This document shows, in pieces, positions 26,247 through 40,774 of a DNA stretch of 64,000 nucleotides (position 1 is the stretch's first letter; every line of letters begins with the position of its first letter). The notes below the pieces were generated by a model. That model worked only from the letters and a program-made list of their open reading frames with translations, was not told the origin of the DNA and made no database searches. The position numbers and the translations under genes are program-made. The DNA lies in contig NZ_JALHPR010000003.1 in NCBI RefSeq assembly GCF_022842375.1, positions 243,509 to 307,508 of the forward strand, given 5' to 3'. Source of the DNA: Elioraea sp. (lineage in GTDB: Bacteria > Pseudomonadota > Alphaproteobacteria > Acetobacterales > Acetobacteraceae).

Positions 26247-27595
26247 CGCTGGCACTCACGCTCTGGCGCGCCGGCGGTGCTCTGGCAGCCCCGCTCCTGC
26301 CGCTCTGGCTCGCGCGGCGGGCACGGCGCGGCAAGGAATTCCCCGCCCGCCTCGGCGAGCGGCGCGGCATCACGGGCCTCGACCGGCCGCGCGGCACGCT
26401 GCTCTGGCTGCATGCGGCGAGCGTCGGCGAAAGCCTCTCCGCCCTGCCGCTGATCGAGGCGCTGCGCCGCGCGCGGCCGGGCCTCTCCGTTCTCGTCACC
26501 AGCGGCACCGTCACCTCCGCCCGGCTGCTCGCCAGCCGGCTTGGCGGGACGGCGGCGGCGCCGGACACCTCGGGCGCGATGCCGGCCTCGCCATGGCTCA
26601 CGCACCAGGTCGCCCCGCTCGACGTTCCGGCCTGGGCCTCACGGTTCCTTGACCACTGGCGGCCGGATGCCGCCGTGTTCGTCGAAAGCGAGATCTGGCC
26701 CGCGATGCTCGCCGCCCTTCGCGCCCGAAAGGTCCCGTCCGCCCTCGTCAACGCCAGGCTCTCGGCCCGCTCGGCTGCGCGCTGGGCATGGGCGCGCGCG
26801 GCCGCGCGCGAGGCGCTCGACACGTTCGAGGTGATCCTCGCCCAGACGGGCGCTGACGCGGACCGCCTCTCCGCGCTCACCGGGTGGCCGGTCACCTCGC
26901 CCGGCAACCTCAAGAACGCCGCTCCGCCGCTCCCGGCCGATGCGGTCGAGCTTGCGCGGCTCCAGGCGCTGCTCGGCGACCGGCCCGCGTGGGTCGCTGC
27001 CAGCACGCACCCGGGCGAGGAGGAGCGTGTGCTCGCCGCCCATGCCATCGCATGCGCCGATCGGCCCGACCTGCTGCTGATCCTCGCACCCCGCCACCCG
27101 GAGCGCGGCGAGGCGGTCGCAGCCCTCGCGGCCCGGGATGGGCACCCGGCAGCGCGCCGCGCACCCCGTCGTTCGCTGGGGCAGGACCCGTCGGGCCCCG
27201 TCTGGGTGGCGGATACGCTGGGAGAACTCGGCCTCTGGTACCGGCTTGCCCGCGGCGCCTTCCTCGGCGGCTCGCTGGTCCCGCATGGCGGGCAGAACCC
27301 GCTCGAACCGGCGAGGCTCGGCCGCCCCGTCGCCTTCGGGCCGCATACCGCCAATTTCGCCGAGGTCACCACGTCCCTGCTCGCCGCGGGAGCAGCGACA
27401 CGCGTGGCGGACGAGGCAGCCCTTGCCTCCTGGGTTGAGAAGCTTATCTCGAATGGAAACTGGGCGGCGAAGGCCGGCGCAGCGGGGGCGATGGTGGCTG
27501 GTGGCGGGACGGCGGGGCGGGAGACCGCGGCGCTGGACCAGACCCTTGCCGCGCTGCTACGCCTTCTGCCCGAGGAAGGCTGCACGGCGGGGTAG
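26243..27595 (+). CDS. waaA: 3-deoxy-D-manno-octulosonic acid (Kdo) transferase
   Basis: A 450-residue GT30 enzyme that adds Kdo to the lipid A precursor at the inner membrane. An N-terminal anchor is followed by LLWLHAASVGESLSALPLI (catalytic Glu in GES), FVESEIWPAMLAALRA, and the C-terminal donor site GGSLVPHGGQNPLEPARLG. Length is slightly above the usual 420-430. Second gene of a four-gene lipid A operon. Confidence 0.95.
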   Translation: MTLALTLWRAGGALAAPLLPLWLARRARRGKEFPARLGERRGITGLDRPRGTLLWLHAASVGESLSALPLIEALRRARPGLSVLVTSGTVTSARLLASRLGGTAAAPDTSGAMPASPWLTHQVAPLDVPAWASRFLDHWRPDAAVFVESEIWPAMLAALRARKVPSALVNARLSARSAARWAWARAAAREALDTFEVILAQTGADADRLSALTGWPVTSPGNLKNAAPPLPADAVELARLQALLGDRPAWVAASTHPGEEERVLAAHAIACADRPDLLLILAPRHPERGEAVAALAARDGHPAARRAPRRSLGQDPSGPVWVADTLGELGLWYRLARGAFLGGSLVPHGGQNPLEPARLGRPVAFGPHTANFAEVTTSLLAAGAATRVADEAALASWVEKLISNGNWAAKAGAAGAMVAGGGTAGRETAALDQTLAALLRLLPEEGCTAG

Positions 27596-27603
27596 AGGAC
27601 ATC

Positions 27604-28653
27604 ATGCTGCGCGCACCTGGGTTCTGGCTTCCTGGCGGAGGCGGGCTCGCCCCCTTCCTGCTCACCCCCGTCTCTGCCCTCTATGCACGCGCCACGGCCC
27701 GCCGCGTCGCGCGCGCCGGCTGGACCGCCCCCGTGCCCGTCATCTGCTGCGGCAACGTCACCGCCGGCGGGGCAGGCAAGACGACCGTCGCGCTTGACCT
27801 GATCGCACGGCTGGCGGCGGCCGGCGTGGGCGCTCATGCGCTGCTGCGCGGCTATGGCGGCAGCGCGCGCGGCCCGCTCCGCGTCGATCCAGCCAGGCAC
27901 GACAGCCGCGTGGTGGGTGACGAGGCACTGCTGCTCGCCGACCTCGCCCCCACCTGGGTCGGCGCCGACCGTGCCGAGACAGCCCGCCGCGCGGTGGCCG
28001 ATGGGGCTGGCGCGATCGTGATGGATGACGGGCTGCAGAACCCGACGCTGGAGAAGACGCTGGCGCTGCTGGTGATCGACGGCACCTTCGGCTTCGGCAA
28101 TGGCCGCGTCATTCCATCCGGGCCCTTGCGCGAGCCAGTGGCAGCCGCCGCCGCCCGCGCCCATGCCGCCGTGCTGATCGGCGATGACGAAACGGGCGCG
28201 ACCCGCCTGCTGCCCGATCACCTGCCGGTGCTGCGCGCCCGGCTGGTGCCAGGCCCAGGCACGTCCTCTCTCGCCGGCAGGCCCGTGCTCGCCTTCGCCG
28301 GCATCGCCAACCCGCGCAAGTTCTTCGACACGCTGGCCGAGGCCGGCGCAATCATCGTCGGCCGCCAGACCTTCGCCGACCACTACCCCTACGACGATGC
28401 CGACATCGCGCTGATCCTGGCCGAGGCGGAGAAGCTCGCCGCGGTGCCGGTGACGACACGGAAGGACATCGTGCGCGTGCCGCCGCGCTTCCGCGACGGC
28501 ATCGCGGTCGCCGGCATCGGGCTGGCGTGGGAGGATGAGGTCGCGCTCACCGCCCTCCTTGCCCCGCATCTGCCTCCCCTCCGGCCAGCCGCGCAGGCGC
28601 TGCCAGCCGGAACGTCGGATCCGACGACAGACACGGCCACCTGCACGGCATGA
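27604..28653 (+). CDS. lpxK: Tetraacyldisaccharide 4'-kinase
   Basis: A 349-residue kinase that phosphorylates the 4' position of the lipid A disaccharide. The P-loop is GNVTAGGAGKTTVAL (the common form is GNxTxGGTGKTP, so Ala and Thr replace Thr and Pro). MDDGLQNP is the conserved catalytic Asp-Gly stretch. The N-terminal hydrophobic segment attaches it to the inner membrane. Begins 8 nt after waaA; its stop overlaps the next start by 4 nt. Confidence 0.95.
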   Translation: MLRAPGFWLPGGGGLAPFLLTPVSALYARATARRVARAGWTAPVPVICCGNVTAGGAGKTTVALDLIARLAAAGVGAHALLRGYGGSARGPLRVDPARHDSRVVGDEALLLADLAPTWVGADRAETARRAVADGAGAIVMDDGLQNPTLEKTLALLVIDGTFGFGNGRVIPSGPLREPVAAAAARAHAAVLIGDDETGATRLLPDHLPVLRARLVPGPGTSSLAGRPVLAFAGIANPRKFFDTLAEAGAIIVGRQTFADHYPYDDADIALILAEAEKLAAVPVTTRKDIVRVPPRFRDGIAVAGIGLAWEDEVALTALLAPHLPPLRPAAQALPAGTSDPTTDTATCTA

Positions 28654-29570
28654 CCGCTGCGCCGCTCGGAACGCGCCTGCGCTGGGCAGCGGAGGCGGCG
28701 ATCGCTCGCGCGGTGTTCGGCCTGTTCCGCATGCTCGGCCCCGCGCGCGCGTCGAACCTCGGCGGCGCCATCGCGCGCACGATCGGCACACTCCTGCCCG
28801 TCAGCCGCGTCGCGCTGCGCAACATCGCGATCGCCTTCCCCGACCGTGACGAGGCGTTCCGCCGCGCGACGCTCACGGCCGCGTGGGACAATCTCGGCCG
28901 CGTCATCGCCGAGTATCCGCACCTCGCGTCGCTGAAGCGCACCCCGTCAGGCCCAGGCTGGGAATTCGATGGCGATGCGATGATGGCCGGCATCGCGGCC
29001 ACGGGCGGGCCGGTGATCTTCGTCTCCGGCCACATCGCGAACTGGGAGCTGCTTCCCCCCGTCGTCGCTCATTTCGGCATCGCGATGAGCTCGGTCTATC
29101 GTGCGCCGTCGAACCCGCTGGTCGATGCGATCATCCTGCGCTACCGCCAGGCGGCGATCGCCCCGCTCGACGCCGCCCTGTTCCCGAAGGGAGCGGAGGG
29201 CGCGCGCGCCACCCTCGCGCATCTCAGGCGCGGCGGCGTCCTCGGCATGCTTCTCGACCAGAAGATGAACGACGGGATCGCCGCCACCCTGTTCGGCGAG
29301 CGTGCGATGACGGCGCCCGCGCTAGCGCAACTCGCCCTCCGCTACCGCTGCCCCGTCATCCCGGGGCGCGCGATGCGCGTTGGCCCCGCGCGCTATCGTT
29401 TCGCGGCCGAGGCGCCGCTTGCCCTGCCCGACAGCGGCGACAAGGCAGCCGATGTCGCGGCGCTGACCCAGGCCGTGAACGACACGCTCTCACGCTGGAT
29501 CACCGACCGGCCGGCGGAGTGGCTGTGGTTCCACCGCCGCTTCGACAAGGCGCTGTACCGCCAGGATTAG
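28650..29570 (+). CDS. LpxL/HtrB-type lipid A acyltransferase
   Basis: A 306-residue LpxL/M-family protein. The HX4(D/E) catalytic motif is in [32 protein letters not shown] and LLDQKMNDG fit the substrate cleft; the C-terminus [13 protein letters not shown] is the family's conserved ending. It would transfer a secondary acyl chain to Kdo-lipid A. Last gene of the cluster; its TAG stop interlocks with the TAA of the convergent chemoreceptor gene. Confidence 0.92.
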   Translation: MTAAPLGTRLRWAAEAAIARAVFGLFRMLGPARASNLGGAIARTIGTLLPVSRVALRNIAIAFPDRDEAFRRATLTAAWDNLGRVIAEYPHLASLKRTPSGPGWEFDGDAMMAGIAATGGPVIFVSGHIANWELLPPVVAHFGIAMSSVYRAPSNPLVDAIILRYRQAAIAPLDAALFPKGAEGARATLAHLRRGGVLGMLLDQKMNDGIAATLFGERAMTAPALAQLALRYRCPVIPGRAMRVGPARYRFAAEAPLALPDSGDKAADVAALTQAVNDTLSRWITDRPAEWLWFHRRFDKALYRQD

Positions 29571-31063
29571 GCAGCCCGCACGCGGCCGACGAAGGCATCC
29601 AGGCGCGTGGCGAGTGCGTTGGCGGTGGCGGAAAGCGCCTGCGCGCTTTCGCGCGTGCGCGCCGCCACGGCAGCGTTCTCGGCGGTCGCGGCCGACACGC
29701 CCGCGATCGCGCCCGTGCTGTCCTCGGTGCCGCGCGCGGCGGCGTGCACCGCGCGGCCGATCTCGGCGATCGCGGTCGACTGCTCCGTCATCGCCGCGGC
29801 GATGGCGCTCGCGATGCCGTCGATCCGCCGCACCACGGCCACCACCTCGGCCACCACATCGCCGGTCTCGGCGGTGGCGGCCTGCATCGCGCCGATCTCG
29901 CGCGCGATCTCCTCCGTCGCCTTTGCCGTCTGCGCGGCAAGACCCTTCACCTCGTTGGCGACGACGGCGAAGCCCTTGCCCGCCTCGCCCGCCCGCGCCG
30001 CCTCGATCGTGGCGTTGAGGGCAAGGAGGTTCGTCTGCCCCGCCACGCCGCCGATCATGTCCGCAACCGTGCCGATCCGCCGCGCCGCCTCGGCGAGGGT
30101 AGCGACCGTCTGCTCCACCGCACCAGCCCGCTTGGCGGCATCGCCCGACACGGCAGCCGCCTCGCCGATCTGCCGCGAGATCTCGGCGACCGAGGCCGTC
30201 ATCTCCTCGACGGCCGCCGAGGCGCTCTGCACCGCCATGGCCGAGCGGGACGCGGCATCGGCCGCGGCGGCAGCCTCCGCATCGGTGCGTGCGGCCGATC
30301 GCGCCAGGCGCTCGGCCGTCTCGTTGATCGCCGTTGCGGTGCTCGCGACCTCGGCCGTCACGCCGCCCATGCCGGCCTCGAACTCATCGGCGAGCGCGCG
30401 CGTGGCCGCGCGCTTCTCCTGGTCGGCCCGGGCGGCTTCCGCCTCGCGCGCGGCCGTCAACCCCGCGACCGCCTTTGCCCCCTCCGCCGCATCGCGCACC
30501 GCACGCTCGGCGGCGGGAAGGGCTGCCTCGACCCGGTGCGTCAGCCACACGAGCGCGCCAGCCTCAACCACGACGATCACCGCGTGCACGATGACGCGGC
30601 CAAGATCGGCCCCCTCGGGAAAGACGAGCGCCGCGAGGAGGACGTTCAGCGAGAGGTGGTGCACCGCGATCACGCCGGCGCCGAGCACGATGCAACGCCA
30701 ATCGGCATAGACGGCCAGGACCGCGAGCACGGCGAAGAACGCCATGTGCATGTCGATCTGCCAGGGATGGCCGGCAAGTTCCGACACCATCAATGACGGC
30801 ATGGCAACGGCTGCGACCGTCACGGTCGCGCGCGTCGCAGGGCCGGCCGGGTCACGCCACACGGCCATCGTCGCCGCTGTGGCGAAACCCGCGGCGATGG
30901 CAAGGGGGAACAGCACCGGCATGCCGACGACACCCGCGATCAGGCCGACCAGAGGTACGTTCAGCCAGATGATGGTGAGCAGGATCCTGCTCGCCATGGC
31001 GCGGAGCAGCCCCAGGGCATCGTCAGCGGGAACGTCGGATGAAGAACCCATCATCACGGTCAT
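29567..31063 (-). CDS. Methyl-accepting chemotaxis protein with multi-helix membrane N-terminus
   Basis: A 498-residue receptor. About six hydrophobic helices occupy residues ~20-190 with no obvious periplasmic ligand domain and no clear HAMP. A signalling coiled coil follows, with the near-invariant hairpin [20 protein letters not shown] and [20 protein letters not shown]. Start ATG 31063 overlaps the upstream small gene by 4 nt; internal ATGs lie just downstream. A membrane-embedded sensor could monitor membrane state or redox (inference). No che genes nearby. Confidence 0.88.
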   Translation of the reverse strand: MTVMMGSSSDVPADDALGLLRAMASRILLTIIWLNVPLVGLIAGVVGMPVLFPLAIAAGFATAATMAVWRDPAGPATRATVTVAAVAMPSLMVSELAGHPWQIDMHMAFFAVLAVLAVYADWRCIVLGAGVIAVHHLSLNVLLAALVFPEGADLGRVIVHAVIVVVEAGALVWLTHRVEAALPAAERAVRDAAEGAKAVAGLTAAREAEAARADQEKRAATRALADEFEAGMGGVTAEVASTATAINETAERLARSAARTDAEAAAAADAASRSAMAVQSASAAVEEMTASVAEISRQIGEAAAVSGDAAKRAGAVEQTVATLAEAARRIGTVADMIGGVAGQTNLLALNATIEAARAGEAGKGFAVVANEVKGLAAQTAKATEEIAREIGAMQAATAETGDVVAEVVAVVRRIDGIASAIAAAMTEQSTAIAEIGRAVHAAARGTEDSTGAIAGVSAATAENAAVAARTRESAQALSATANALATRLDAFVGRVRAA

Positions 31064-31368
31064 CCTCTGGCAGGGAAAAACAGGACGGCACAGCCCAGGA
31101 GCGCATCGGCGCGCAGGACGAGCCACGCACCCGAAGCGGCAAGCCTGGCGGCAAGCGCAGGATCGTCGCCGCGCACGAGCACGGACCCGAACGGCCCTTC
31201 GATGACAGGCAGGCCGCCCGCGGCGACGGCGTGCAGCGGGGCGGCGCCATCGGTGAAGAACGCGAGCAAGGGCGCGCCGGGAACGGGCCGCAGCGCGATA
31301 GCGGCGGACGCAAGCAGCGAGACGGCGACCAGCGCCGCAGGAAGCGCAACGGTTCGGAGGTCGATCAT
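31060..31368 (-). CDS. Small membrane-anchored protein coupled to the chemoreceptor
   Basis: A 102-residue protein with one N-terminal hydrophobic segment (about 8-28: [19 protein letters not shown]) and an exported-looking C-terminal part containing [20 protein letters not shown]. Not recognised. The TGA stop overlaps the chemoreceptor ATG (ATGA), strong evidence that it is translated. It may be an accessory of the receptor. Confidence 0.65.
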   Translation of the reverse strand: MIDLRTVALPAALVAVSLLASAAIALRPVPGAPLLAFFTDGAAPLHAVAAGGLPVIEGPFGSVLVRGDDPALAARLAASGAWLVLRADALLGCAVLFFPARG

Positions 31369-31457
31369 CTGCGGAGGCTACCGACGACGGGTTAACCGCT
31401 CGCTTCCACCGTCACCGCGCGACGCGCGGAAGACCCCCGCGCGTGGTCGGGCGCGCC

Positions 31458-31829
31458 TCAGCCGTCGCCGAACCCCTTGCCCGCAACGCGATACTCGGGC
31501 CGTGGCGGGCTGAAGATGTCGAGCACCTTCGCGCCCTCCGGCCCCGCGCGCATCGTGTGCGGCACCCCGCCCGGCGTGCGCCAGAAATCGCCCTTCGTCA
31601 CCGCGATTTCCTCGCCGCCCTGGATGCGGATCGCGGAGCCTTCGAGCAGGACGCCCCACTGCTCCTCCGGGTGGTGGTGCACCTTCCCCTCGGTGTTCGG
31701 CGCGATGGTCACGACCGAGAGCATCGCCTGTTCGCCGGCGAAGATGCGCGTCGTCACGCCGGGGGCGAGCTCGCGGAACAGTCCGTCGGCCTCGTTGGCG
31801 AGCTTATGGAATTCCTTGGCCTGGCTCAC
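31458..31829 (-). CDS. Cupin-domain protein
   Basis: A 123-residue single cupin. Metal-binding motif 1 is KVHHHPEEQWGVLLEG and motif 2 is PGGVPHTMRAG, giving the usual His/Glu metal set. Small cupins of this kind are sugar/acid isomerases, dioxygenases or sensors; substrate unknown. On the minus strand between M23 peptidase and the small membrane protein, with short gaps. Confidence 0.85.
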   Translation of the reverse strand: MSQAKEFHKLANEADGLFRELAPGVTTRIFAGEQAMLSVVTIAPNTEGKVHHHPEEQWGVLLEGSAIRIQGGEEIAVTKGDFWRTPGGVPHTMRAGPEGAKVLDIFSPPRPEYRVAGKGFGDG

Positions 31830-31860
31830 GTTCCGCTCCCTTGCATGGTCATCCCCCGGC

Positions 31861-32685
31861 TCATGACTCCGGCATCGGCGGCAGCGCCGTCTGCGGGTCG
31901 ACCGGCGTGCCGAGCCAGCCGATCTCGAAGTGAAGATGCGGCCCCGTCACCCGCCCCGTCGCGCCGATCGCCGCGATCGTCTCTCCCCGCGCCACGCGCT
32001 GGCCGACGCGGACGTCGATCCGCGACAGGTGGAGGTAGGAGGAGGACACGCCGTGGCCGTGATCGAGGATGACCGTTCCGCCCTGGAAATAGAGATCCGC
32101 CTCCGCCAGCCGCACGATGCCCGGTGCCGCGGCAGCGACCGGCGTGCCTGTGGGGCGGGCGACATCGACGCCGAGATGCGGTGCGCGCGGCTCACCGTTC
32201 AGGATGCGGCGTGAGCCGAACACGCCCGAGATCCGCCCCGTCGCCGGCCACATGAAACCCGTGGCGAAGAGCGGCTCGGGCGTGTCGTGCCGGCGTGCGG
32301 CGCGCACCGCCTCGCGCTCGCGGCCGATGCGCTCGAGCGTCTCCGGCGGCGGTGTCACCATCGCTGGCGGAAGGCCGGTGATCGGCTGTTCGAGCCAAGC
32401 GCGCTTCTCGACCGAAAGCTTCCGCGCCTCCGCCTTGCCGCCCGGCGGGGTGATCGACAGCACGCTGTCGGGCTTCGCATCGCGGCCGAAGCCGAACGCG
32501 AACTCGCCGCCACGTCCGACGCGCACCGCCGTTCCGTCAAGCGCGAGGCGCGTGCCAGGCTCGGCGCGGCCCGAGACGAACCCGCCCTGCGCGACCGGGC
32601 CTGTCCAGGAGAGCGCACGTGCCTCGCGCGCCGCGACGAGGCAGAGCGCGCAGCCGAGCACGCCACGGCGGGAGAGAAGCGTCAC
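31861..32685 (-). CDS. M23-family zinc metallopeptidase (LytM/NlpD type)
   Basis: A 274-residue exported protein. Signal sequence 1-24 includes [14 protein letters not shown]. The LytM domain lies at ~150-265 with the zinc ligands in PHLGVDVA (H, D) and GPHLHFEIG (HxH), and the active-site-region histidine in [15 protein letters not shown]. All catalytic residues are present, so it is probably an active endopeptidase acting on cell-wall crosslinks. ATGA overlap with xseA. Confidence 0.92.
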   Translation of the reverse strand: MTLLSRRGVLGCALCLVAAREARALSWTGPVAQGGFVSGRAEPGTRLALDGTAVRVGRGGEFAFGFGRDAKPDSVLSITPPGGKAEARKLSVEKRAWLEQPITGLPPAMVTPPPETLERIGREREAVRAARRHDTPEPLFATGFMWPATGRISGVFGSRRILNGEPRAPHLGVDVARPTGTPVAAAAPGIVRLAEADLYFQGGTVILDHGHGVSSSYLHLSRIDVRVGQRVARGETIAAIGATGRVTGPHLHFEIGWLGTPVDPQTALPPMPES

Positions 32686-34151
32686 AGCAGGCTCCCTTGC
32701 GTCGGTTTCGGTGCCGGCTTGCGGGCAGCTCCCTCGGCGGCCACGCGTACCGTTCCATCGGCGAAACGCAAGCCGAGGCGCGCACCGGGCGTGACGGAGG
32801 ATGCTGCCGTGACGGCCGTGCCATCGGCATCGGTGACGAGCGCGAAGCCGCGCGACAGCACCGCCGCGTACGAGGCCCCCTCGAGCCGTGCCGAGAGCGC
32901 ATCGAGCCGCGTGCGGCCTTGCGCGAGTGCCGCGCGCAGTGGCTGGTCGGACAGGCGCACGCGCGCGAGGGATGTGTGCCGGCGCTGCGCCAGTGCGGCG
33001 AGGGCGGCAGGCAGGCGCTGGGCGAGCAGCGACAGCGCATTCCGCCGCGCCGCCACCCCTTCGCGCGGATGCGGCAGGCGGCCGCTGAGCGTCGAGAGGG
33101 CAAGTCGCCGCCGCTGCACGAAGCCGGGCAGCGCGGCGGCGAGGCGGAAGCCGCGGTCATCGAGCCGCTGCCGCGCGGTGGCGAGGAGCGAGGGCAGGTC
33201 GGGGATCGCGCGTGCGGCGCGTTCGAGGCGGAGCCGCCGATCGTTCATCGCGCGCGCAAGCCCGCCCGTCAGCCGCGCGTCGAGGCCCTTGATCTCGCGC
33301 AGCATGTCGAGCCGCACGGGAACGGCGAGTTCCGCCGCAGCCGTCGGCGTCGGTGCGCGAAGGTCGGCGGCAAGATCGATCAGCGTCGTGTCGGTCTCGT
33401 GCCCGACAGCGCTGATCAGCGGAATGGCGGAGGCCGCCGCCGCACGCACCACCGCCTCCTCGTTGAAGGCCATCAGGTCCTCGAGCGAGCCGCCGCCGCG
33501 CGCGACGATGATCACGTCAGGCCGCGGCACGGGCCCGCCTGGCGCGATCGCGTTGAACCCCGCGATCGCCGCCGCCACCTGCTCCGCAGCGCCCTGGCCC
33601 TGAACCGCCACGGGCCACACCAGAACGTGGCGCGGGAAGCGTTCGGCGAGGCGATGCAGGATGTCGCGGATCACCGCACCGCGCGGCGACGTGACGACGC
33701 CGATGACGGCAGGCAGGCGCGGGATCGCGCGCTTGCGCTCGACCGCGAACAGCCCCTCGGCGGCAAGGCGCTGCTTCAGCATCTCGATGCGCGCGAGCAG
33801 CGCACCGGCGCCGGCATATTCCAGCCGGTCGATCTGCAGCTGGTACGACGACCGGTCTGCGTAGGTGGTGAGCTTGCCTGTGGCGATGACCTCGACGCCG
33901 TTCTCGGGGTCGAGGCCGAGACGCGGCACGGCAGATTTCCAGATCACGGCGGCGAGCTTGGCGTTCTCGTCCTTCAGCGACAGATAGATGTGGCCGGAGG
34001 GGTAGCGCTTGCACTCGGTGATCTCGCCGCGCACGCGCACGCGGCCGAACCTGTCCTCCAGCGCGCGCTTGATCGCGCCCGCGATCTCGCCGACCGAGAA
34101 TTCGGGGATGTTCGGGCGCTCGGCGGGCGCTGGGGGTGCCGTCTCTTGCAT
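32682..34151 (-). CDS. xseA: Exodeoxyribonuclease VII large subunit
   Basis: A 489-residue nuclease subunit that degrades single-stranded DNA. An OB domain begins [16 protein letters not shown] and includes [20 protein letters not shown]; the catalytic part contains [33 protein letters not shown] and [20 protein letters not shown]. Length is normal. The small subunit xseB is not nearby. Divergent from purD (54-nt gap) and coupled to the M23 gene. Confidence 0.96.
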   Translation of the reverse strand: MQETAPPAPAERPNIPEFSVGEIAGAIKRALEDRFGRVRVRGEITECKRYPSGHIYLSLKDENAKLAAVIWKSAVPRLGLDPENGVEVIATGKLTTYADRSSYQLQIDRLEYAGAGALLARIEMLKQRLAAEGLFAVERKRAIPRLPAVIGVVTSPRGAVIRDILHRLAERFPRHVLVWPVAVQGQGAAEQVAAAIAGFNAIAPGGPVPRPDVIIVARGGGSLEDLMAFNEEAVVRAAAASAIPLISAVGHETDTTLIDLAADLRAPTPTAAAELAVPVRLDMLREIKGLDARLTGGLARAMNDRRLRLERAARAIPDLPSLLATARQRLDDRGFRLAAALPGFVQRRRLALSTLSGRLPHPREGVAARRNALSLLAQRLPAALAALAQRRHTSLARVRLSDQPLRAALAQGRTRLDALSARLEGASYAAVLSRGFALVTDADGTAVTAASSVTPGARLGLRFADGTVRVAAEGAARKPAPKPTQGSLL

Positions 34152-34205
34152 GCGCGCCGATCCTATGCGATCCGCCCGCAGAGGTTAAGCGAGGGATGGT
34201 GCGGC

Positions 34206-35468
34206 ATGCGTGTTCTGCTGGTCGGCGGCGGTGGGCGGGAACACGCGCTGGCGGAGGCGATCGCCACCTCGCCGGCACTGTCCATGCTCTGGTGCGCGCC
34301 AGGCAATGCAGGCATCGCCGACATCGCGGCCACCGTGCCGATCGCAGCCGATGACGTCACGGGCCTCGTCGCCTTCGCGCGCGAACATGCGGTCGACCTC
34401 GTGGTGGTGGGGCCGGAGGCGCCGCTGGTCGCAGGGCTGGCCGATGCCTGCACGGCCGCCGGCATTGCCTGCTTCGGACCTTCGGCAGCGGCAGCACAGC
34501 TCGAGGGCAGCAAGGCCTTCACCAAGACGATCTGCGCCGAGGCCGACGTGCCGACGGCCGCCGCCGCCACGTTCGATGACGCAGCCTCGGCCCTCGCCCA
34601 TGTGCGCGCGGTGGGTGCGCCGATCGTGGTGAAGGCCGATGGGCTCGCCGCCGGCAAGGGCGTCGTGGTCGCGGCGACCCTGTCGGAGGCGGAAGCCGCG
34701 ATCGTTGCGATGATGACCGATCGCGCGCACGGCACGGCCGGTGCGCGCGTGGTGATCGAGGAGTGCCTGGTCGGCGAGGAGGTGAGCTTCTTCGCACTGT
34801 GTGACGGCGAGCGCGCGATCCCCTTCGGCGCGGCGCAGGACCACAAGCGCGTGGGCGAGGGCGATACGGGGCCGAATACCGGCGGCATGGGCGCGTACTC
34901 GCCGCCCGCGATGTTCACGCCGGCGCTGGAGGACGAGGTGATGTCCCGCATCGTCCGCCCCACCCTTGCCGCGATGGCCGCACGCGGCACGCCGTTCCGC
35001 GGCGTTCTCTTCTGCGGGCTGATGCTGACCGCCGATGGCCCGAAGCTGATCGAATTCAACGTGAGGTTCGGCGACCCCGAATGCCAGGCGCTGATGCTGC
35101 GGGCGGAGGGTGATGTGCTGGCGGCACTCGATGCGTGCGCGCAGGGTCGTCTCGACACCGCATCGGTCCAGATGCGGGCGGAGGCATCGGTCGTCATCGT
35201 CATGGCAGCGCGCGGCTATCCGGGCGCGTATGCGAAGGGCAGCGTGATCGGCGGGCTGGACGATGCCGCCGCGATGCCTGGCGCGCGCGTTTTCCATGCG
35301 GGAACGAAACGTGTCGATGACAGCATCGTCGCCGATGGCGGCCGCGTGCTCGGCATCGCCGCGCGGGGTGCGACGGTGGCCGAGGCGCGCGCGGCGGCCT
35401 ACGCGGCGGTTGATCGCGTGGCGTGGCCGGAGGGGTTCTGCCGCCGCGACATCGCCGCGCGGGCGTGA
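34206..35468 (+). CDS. purD: Phosphoribosylamine-glycine ligase (GAR synthetase)
   Basis: A 420-residue ATP-grasp enzyme of purine synthesis. It starts MRVLLVGGGGREHALAEAI. Other diagnostic parts are VVVGPEAPLVAGLADA, IVVKADGLAAGKGVVVA, GDTGPNTGGMGAYSPP and IEFNVRFGDPECQALM. The open frame extends more than 500 codons upstream antisense to xseA, but family homology begins at ATG 34206. Confidence 0.97.
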   Translation: MRVLLVGGGGREHALAEAIATSPALSMLWCAPGNAGIADIAATVPIAADDVTGLVAFAREHAVDLVVVGPEAPLVAGLADACTAAGIACFGPSAAAAQLEGSKAFTKTICAEADVPTAAAATFDDAASALAHVRAVGAPIVVKADGLAAGKGVVVAATLSEAEAAIVAMMTDRAHGTAGARVVIEECLVGEEVSFFALCDGERAIPFGAAQDHKRVGEGDTGPNTGGMGAYSPPAMFTPALEDEVMSRIVRPTLAAMAARGTPFRGVLFCGLMLTADGPKLIEFNVRFGDPECQALMLRAEGDVLAALDACAQGRLDTASVQMRAEASVVIVMAARGYPGAYAKGSVIGGLDDAAAMPGARVFHAGTKRVDDSIVADGGRVLGIAARGATVAEARAAAYAAVDRVAWPEGFCRRDIAARA

Positions 35469-35471
35469 GCC

Positions 35472-36302
35472 TCAGCCGCGGCGGCGCATGAGGCCGAGCA
35501 GGACGAGGCCCGTCGCGAGGAGGCCGAGCGGCGCGGGTGCGGGAACGGCGGTTGCCGCCTCGATGTCGAACCGCCCTGTCAGCGTATACTGATCGCCGTT
35601 GCCGCTGGCCGCGAAGCCGAACGCGAGCGTCTGGAAGGTGCAGGTGACGCATGTCCCGTCGCCGGACGCAGGCGTGAGCGGGGTGGTGCCCGCGCCGTTG
35701 AGCGAGGCGCCGATCGAGGCAACGCCGACGCCATCGACCGCGCCGGCAATCAGCCCCGCTGGAAGGCCGAACTGCGATTGGGCGCCCATCGAGGTGCCGT
35801 CACCCGTCGCATCAGCCAGCGTCGCGGTGCCCGTCAGGCCATAGGTGAAGGCGTTCGCACCGAGGGCGAGCGGCCCGCCGAAGGTGACGAGAAACGTGGT
35901 CGCCGCACCGGCGTCGGTGATCCCAAGTGCCGCCTCGATGAATGGGTTGGGGCTGAATGCGAGGCTCGCCAGGCTGATGCCATCCACGTCGGCCGGGATC
36001 ACCGAGCCGTCGCCGAGCCTGACGGAGCCATCGCCGAGCAGGGCGATCGGCGTCACTGCGCGCACCGATCCGTCGCCGAGGGTACGGAAGGACGCTCCCG
36101 GCACAGGGGTGACGGAACCGTCGCAGGCCACCAGCACCGATCCGTCGCAGGCGATCAGCACCGAGCCGTCGCCCATGAACTGGATGGCGCGGGAGAGGGA
36201 GCCGATGCTGTAGCTCATCGTCAGCAGCGGCGCTGCCTGCACGGCAGGCGCGATCGCGATGGCGCCGAGCGCGGCCAGTCCCACACGTGTTGCGAGCTTC
36301 AT
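35472..36302 (-). CDS. Exported protein with six DGSV repeats and PEP-CTERM-like tail
   Basis: A 276-residue protein. Signal peptide 1-23 (ends APAVQA). DGSV recurs at residues 45, 53, 61, 77, 91 and 98, several as GDGSV and two as ACDGSV. The middle is Gly/Ala-rich and beta-like, with a second motif GDGTS/GDGTC. The C-terminus from 253 is VPAPAPLGLLATGLVLLGLM then RRRG: the three-part layout of a PEP-CTERM signal with VPAP in place of VPEP. Not recognised as a known domain. Its upstream gap is AT-richer, so it has its own promoter. Confidence 0.75.
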   Translation of the reverse strand: MKLATRVGLAALGAIAIAPAVQAAPLLTMSYSIGSLSRAIQFMGDGSVLIACDGSVLVACDGSVTPVPGASFRTLGDGSVRAVTPIALLGDGSVRLGDGSVIPADVDGISLASLAFSPNPFIEAALGITDAGAATTFLVTFGGPLALGANAFTYGLTGTATLADATGDGTSMGAQSQFGLPAGLIAGAVDGVGVASIGASLNGAGTTPLTPASGDGTCVTCTFQTLAFGFAASGNGDQYTLTGRFDIEAATAVPAPAPLGLLATGLVLLGLMRRRG

Positions 36303-36409
36303 GACGTCCCCCCACCTGCGGCGCGTTCGATGCAGCCCGCCCCGCTTGCAATCATTTCGTTAGGTATTCGTTCTGTCAATCGACCTGCGGTGGCAGATGG
36401 GGAAGGGTG

Positions 36410-40570
<4,161 letters not shown>

Positions 40571-40616
40571 GTCGGCAGCACCGTTCCGACCTCCGGCCTG
40601 GGAGAGGCGCGCGCGC

Positions 40617-40774
40617 GGGAGCGTTCGAGACGTCGCTGCCGTGAGTCGGATGCCAAGGGTTTCGAGAACCGGCGCGCAGCGGGCTCAAGGCCCGTGAGCA
40701 CCGGAAGCGCAGAAACCCGCCGGCCCAAAAACCAGAGTGGGGCGGCCACGGCAGTAGGATTCGCGGAGGCTCCC
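40617..40774. ncRNA. Structured dispersed element, copy A (between dnaN and recF)
   Basis: About 158 nt that can fold as one domain. Outer stem GGGAGC (40617-40622) with GCTCCC (40769-40774); second stem CTGCCGTG (40636-40643) with CACGGCAG (40747-40754); third stem GGGTTT (40657-40662) with AAACCC (40713-40718); hairpin CGGGC-TCAAG-GCCCG (40680-40694). Stems three and hairpin differ from copies B and C by paired changes. The right edge abuts the dnaN stop codon. The transcribed strand is not known; neighbours run on the minus strand. Confidence 0.72.

Noticed and set aside
25951..28791. 946-codon minus-strand open frame
   Set aside because: Antisense to waaA and lpxK, which have full catalytic motifs; the frame shows only Arg/Ala/Ser-rich sequence.
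32619..34205. More than 500-codon upstream extension of purD
   Set aside because: Antisense to xseA and without domain content; PurD begins at ATG 34206.
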